A stretch of DNA of 64,000 nucleotides, taken from the NCBI RefSeq assembly GCF_000718985.1, contig NZ_JODL01000008.1:1-64000 (forward strand), read 5' to 3'. This document shows, piece by piece, positions 61,090 through 64,000 of this stretch. The notes beneath the pieces were generated by a model. It had not been told where the DNA came from, searched no databases, and saw only the letters and a program-made list of their open reading frames with translations. This stretch comes from Streptomyces megasporus (GTDB taxonomy: Bacteria > Actinomycetota > Actinomycetes > Streptomycetales > Streptomycetaceae). How positions within the stretch are numbered: the first letter of the stretch is position 1; every line of letters starts with the position of its first letter. Both the position numbers and the translations under genes were made by a program.

Positions 61090-62486
61090 GACTGGCTCCT
61101 GCGGAAGCGTCGGATGTTGAAGATCATGGCCGGGACCACCAGGAGCAGGAGCAGGACGCCGATGGCGCTGCCCAGGCCCTGGTTGTTGCCGCCGCCGAAG
61201 GAGACCAGCCACATCTGCACGGCCAGCACGTTGGCCTCCTGGAGCACGGGGCCCGGGGCGATGATGTAGACGAGGTCGAAGACCTTCATCACGTTGATCA
61301 CCTGGGTCACGAAGACCACGGTCAGCACGGGTGCGAGCAGCGGCACGGTGATGCTGCGGAAGATCTGCCACTCGCTCGCGCCGTCCATCCGCGCGGCCTC
61401 CAGCACGTCCCGGGGCATCGCGGCGAGCCCGGCTCCGATGAGCACCATCGCGAAGCCCGTCCAGACCCACAGGTAGGCGGCGATGATGGCCGGGGTGACC
61501 AGGGCGGGACCGAGCCAGGAGACGCCGCCGTAGGGCTCGGCGAAGTTGGACGCCGGCAGTCGCACGGCGTACGAGCCGTCCGCCAGGCCGGTGAGGCGGA
61601 ACGAGCCGTCGGCGGCGGTGGTGGTCTCGCCGACCACCTTCCCGTCGCGGACCGCCTGGACCGTCATGCCGGGCAGCCCGCGCTCGCCGGAGTCGATCCG
61701 TCCGGGTTCGCCGCCCCCGCCGGGGACGAAGTCGAGGTGGACGGTGCCGGCCAGGACGCCGTCCCCCGCCTTCGGAGCGGGAGCGGCGGGCTCGGCGTCG
61801 GCGGGGACCTCCTTGGGCGGCACGCCGACGATGCCCAGGGAGACGGTGCTGCCGGGAGTGAGGTCCGCCGCGGTGCCGTACGAGCCGTCGGCGTCCTTGG
61901 TGACCGGGGTCTCGCCGGCGTCCTCGCGGGCCCGGGCGCCGGGGTAGGCGGGACGGTCGGCGAAGACGTCGTGGACGCCGACGGCGACGGCGTTGAGGAC
62001 GCCGCGCTCGGGGTCCTGCTCGTAGGTGATGCGGAAGATGATGCCGGCGGCGAGGAAGGAGATCGCCATCGGCATGAACATCAGCAGCTTGAACGCGGTG
62101 GCCCAGCGGATCTTCTCGGTGAGCACGGCCAGGATCAGCCCGAGCCCGGTCAGCACGGCGGGGGTGATCACGACCCAGATCGTGGTGTTGCGGATCGCCT
62201 TGAGCGTCGAGGGGTCGCGGAACATCTCGACGTAGTTGTCGGCGCCGACGAACCGGGTGCCGGAGGCGTCGAAGAGGCTGCGGCCGATCGAGAACAGGAT
62301 CGGGTAGACGACCAGCGCGCCGAGCAGGAGCAGGGCGGGCAGCAGGAAGAGGGCCGCGACGAGTCTGCGGCGCCGCTGGGCCCGCCGCCGCGGGGTGTCG
62401 GCCCCGGCGGGGGCGCCGGGCGGGGGCGGCGCCGGCGGGGTGCCGCCCGCGGACGCGGGCGGCACGGCGGGAGCTGTGGCGGACAT
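61086..62486 (-). CDS. carbohydrate ABC permease (MalF type) with inserted beta domain
   Basis: 466 aa. Three helices (about 42–165) are followed by an insert of about 150 residues and then the remaining helices with the EAA loop PRDVLEAARMDGASEWQIFRSITVPLLAP. The insert ends in a Cna-B/carboxypeptidase-regulatory-like unit (RGLPGMTVQAVRDG, TTTAADGSFRLTGLADGSY) and faces outward. It is placed like the P2 loop of E. coli MalF, which contacts the binding protein. Confidence 0.9.
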   Translation of the reverse strand: MSATAPAVPPASAGGTPPAPPPPGAPAGADTPRRRAQRRRRLVAALFLLPALLLLGALVVYPILFSIGRSLFDASGTRFVGADNYVEMFRDPSTLKAIRNTTIWVVITPAVLTGLGLILAVLTEKIRWATAFKLLMFMPMAISFLAAGIIFRITYEQDPERGVLNAVAVGVHDVFADRPAYPGARAREDAGETPVTKDADGSYGTAADLTPGSTVSLGIVGVPPKEVPADAEPAAPAPKAGDGVLAGTVHLDFVPGGGGEPGRIDSGERGLPGMTVQAVRDGKVVGETTTAADGSFRLTGLADGSYAVRLPASNFAEPYGGVSWLGPALVTPAIIAAYLWVWTGFAMVLIGAGLAAMPRDVLEAARMDGASEWQIFRSITVPLLAPVLTVVFVTQVINVMKVFDLVYIIAPGPVLQEANVLAVQMWLVSFGGGNNQGLGSAIGVLLLLLVVPAMIFNIRRFRRSQS

Positions 62487-62499
62487 GTCCCTCGCCGCC

Positions 62500-63864
62500 T
62501 CAGCTCTTCTTCCAGGCCTTGGCCGCGGCGGCCTCCAGCTCCTCGGCGGTGGCCTTGGGGTCGGAGGGGTCGCGCAGGAAGTCCTGGAGGATCTTCCACT
62601 CGCCGGCGCCCTGGGTTCCGCCGAAGGCGGCCGGCGCCTGGTCGGACATGTCGAACCGCACGGTGTCGCCGGCCTCGACCAGGGACTTGGCGGTCTCGCG
62701 GGTGGTCTCGTCCTGGTAGGCGTTCAGGTCCAGGGCCTCGTTGGGGGAGAGGAAGCCGCCCGCCTCGGCCCACACCCGGGCGGCCTCGGGCGTGGCCAGG
62801 AACTCCACGAACTCCATGCCGGCGTTCGCGTTCTTGCCCTCGTCGAGCACCACCGCGGCGTCACCGCCGCCGACCACCGGCGGCTTGCCGCCGTCCACGG
62901 CCGGGAACGGGAAGAACTTGGCGTCCTCGCCGACCTTCTTGCCGAACTGGCCGGAGATCAGGCCCGCGACGAAGTCGCCCTCGTAGACCATGCCGGCCTT
63001 CGGGTCGCTGCCGAAGACCTTCTCGACGGACTCGGGGAAGTCGGTGTTCAGCGCACCGGAACCGCCGCCCTCCACCAGCTCCTTGTCGCCGAAGAGTTCG
63101 CCGAGGGTGGTGAGGGCCTTGACCACGGACGGGTCGGTCCAGGGGATCTCGTGGGCGGCGAGCTTGTCGTACATCTCCGGGCCGGCCTGGGAGAGGTAGA
63201 CGTTCTCGAACCAGTCGGTGAGCGGCCAACCGGCCTCGCCCGCGACGGAGAAGGCGGCCAGGCCGGAGTCGGAGAGGGTCCGGCCCACCTCCAGCATCTC
63301 GTCGTAGTCCTTCGGCGGGGTGACGCCGGCCTGCTCGAACGCCTCCGGGCTGTACCAGACGGTCGACTTGTGGGACGCCTTGAAGTACAGACCGTAGAAG
63401 GTGCCGTCGACCGTGCCGTACTCCTTCCACACTGGGGCGAAGTTGTCGCCGGCCAGCTTGTCGACCTCCTTCGACAGCGGCTTGAGCCAGCCCTTCTCGG
63501 CGAACTGCTCCAGGACGCCGACCTGGGGGACGAACACCACGTCGGGCGCGTTGCCGCCCTGGATCTTGCTGCCGACGACGGTGGAGACGTTGTCGCCGGT
63601 GGAGACGAACTTCATCTCGGCGCCGGTCTTCTCCGAGAAGGCGTCCATGACCTTCTTGAAGTTCTTCTGCTCCACGCCGGTCCACACGCCGGCGACCGTG
63701 ATGGTCTCGCCCTTCAGCTTCTGGTCGTCGGAGGCCGTCGTGGCATCGCCGCCGCAGGCCGTGGCGGTCAGGGAGAGGAGGAGAGCGGCGGCCGCGCCGG
63801 CGGTGGCCGCGCTGCGCCGTCGGGGTCGTCGGGTCGGTCGGGTCGATCCGGTGGTTCTGTGCAT
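62500..63864 (-). CDS. sugar-binding lipoprotein of the ABC transporter
   Basis: 454 aa. Lipoprotein signal with lipobox TATAC, then a family-1 solute-binding protein (EQKNFKKVMDAFSEKTG; GNAPDVVFVPQVGVLEQFAEKGWLKPL). Similarity to alpha-glucoside-binding AglE-type proteins is my impression. It leads the transporter operon with 13 bp to the first permease. No ATPase gene is present; a shared MsiK is usual in Streptomyces. Confidence 0.9.
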   Translation of the reverse strand: MHRTTGSTRPTRRPRRRSAATAGAAAALLLSLTATACGGDATTASDDQKLKGETITVAGVWTGVEQKNFKKVMDAFSEKTGAEMKFVSTGDNVSTVVGSKIQGGNAPDVVFVPQVGVLEQFAEKGWLKPLSKEVDKLAGDNFAPVWKEYGTVDGTFYGLYFKASHKSTVWYSPEAFEQAGVTPPKDYDEMLEVGRTLSDSGLAAFSVAGEAGWPLTDWFENVYLSQAGPEMYDKLAAHEIPWTDPSVVKALTTLGELFGDKELVEGGGSGALNTDFPESVEKVFGSDPKAGMVYEGDFVAGLISGQFGKKVGEDAKFFPFPAVDGGKPPVVGGGDAAVVLDEGKNANAGMEFVEFLATPEAARVWAEAGGFLSPNEALDLNAYQDETTRETAKSLVEAGDTVRFDMSDQAPAAFGGTQGAGEWKILQDFLRDPSDPKATAEELEAAAAKAWKKS

Positions 63865-63941
63865 CGGGCGTCCCTTTCGGTGTCGGGCCGGCCTGCCCGG
63901 CCAAAGGACCGGGGAGGTCGGGGTCTGGTCGGGGTGGGGCG

Positions 63942-64000
63942 TCAGTGGGGGTGGGGCGCGGTGTCGGTGACCCACCAGGCGGCGGTGGAGCCGGGGAGCA
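63942..64000 (-). CDS. C-terminus of an upstream gene, possibly a glycosidase
   Basis: Only the last 18 codons and stop are in the window. They read LPGSTAAWWVTDT and end in Pro/His residues. A closing LP-x-STAxWW pattern is common at the end of family 13 alpha-glucosidases, which would suit a gene upstream of a sugar transporter, but the evidence is thin. Confidence 0.4.
   Translation of the reverse strand, partial: LPGSTAAWWVTDTAPHPH

Overview
The window is high-GC actinobacterial DNA, almost certainly a Streptomyces chromosome. GTG starts are common, genes are tightly packed, and the gene order rRNA end – type IV secretion-like operon – csoR – pit – pst resembles what I remember of S. coelicolor around SCO4126–SCO4142. 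All identifications come from reading motifs and recalling families; no search was run.

Left part (1–31 kb). The window opens in the last bases of a 5S rRNA gene and its terminator. A minus-strand operon (246–8023) follows: a VirB2-like small membrane protein, a VirB8-like protein, a polytopic VirB6-like protein, an SCO6880-type protein, a VirB4-type ATPase, a TraG/TraD-like protein with degraded ATPase motifs, and a CX5R phosphatase. It is divergent from a lytic transglycosylase/NlpC hydrolase. No relaxase is visible. Next come a PAP2 phosphatase, a lipoprotein, the copper sensor CsoR with its operator, the low-affinity phosphate system (PhoU-like protein plus Pit) and the high-affinity pstSCAB operon behind a clear PHO box. 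After these lie a coiled-coil NlpC/P60 hydrolase, a receiver–PP2C phosphatase, an HTH regulator with an HbhA/histone-like protein, an MmyB-type regulator facing a dehydrogenase, WrbA, a Tat-exported L-glutamate-oxidase-like flavoenzyme, a BBE-type oxidase and two LysR regulators.

Centre (32.7–44.9 kb). This is a complete puromycin-type aminonucleoside cluster on the plus strand: napH, pur7, pur10, pur6, pur4, pur5, pur3, pac, dmpM, pur8. The anchor is Pac, which shares long identical blocks with the S. alboniger puromycin N-acetyltransferase known as a selection marker but is clearly diverged from it. The surrounding enzyme families match the accepted pathway: ATP 3'-oxidation (Pur10), transamination (Pur4), pyrophosphate removal (Pur7), dephosphorylation (Pur3), N6,N6-dimethylation (Pur5), tyrosine attachment (Pur6), N-acetyl protection (Pac), O-methylation (DmpM), export (Pur8) and extracellular deacetylation (NapH). 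The most striking protein is Pur6. It shows no ATP-dependent ligase motif but reads as a gingipain/C25-like (clan CD) cysteine-hydrolase fold with a His/Cys pair, a zinc ribbon and a beta-rich tail.

Right part (44.8–64 kb). A secreted DUF3152 metalloprotease-like protein converges on pur8. Beyond it are two small coupled genes, an FMN reductase behind a textbook SoxR box with 19-bp promoter spacing, an ankyrin protein, a histidine kinase and response regulator separated by an opposing PAS–PP2C phosphatase, cydAB with a short CydB, an MmpL transporter, an Eis-like acetyltransferase, an asparaginase, the c-di-GMP-responsive anti-sigma factor RsiG, Dtd and a sugar ABC transporter. One permease of that transporter carries an inserted external beta domain.

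A recurring small-scale feature is short tandem repeats at or just after stop codons, or in the following spacer (25.0, 34.1, 38.2, 49.2 and 54.0 kb).
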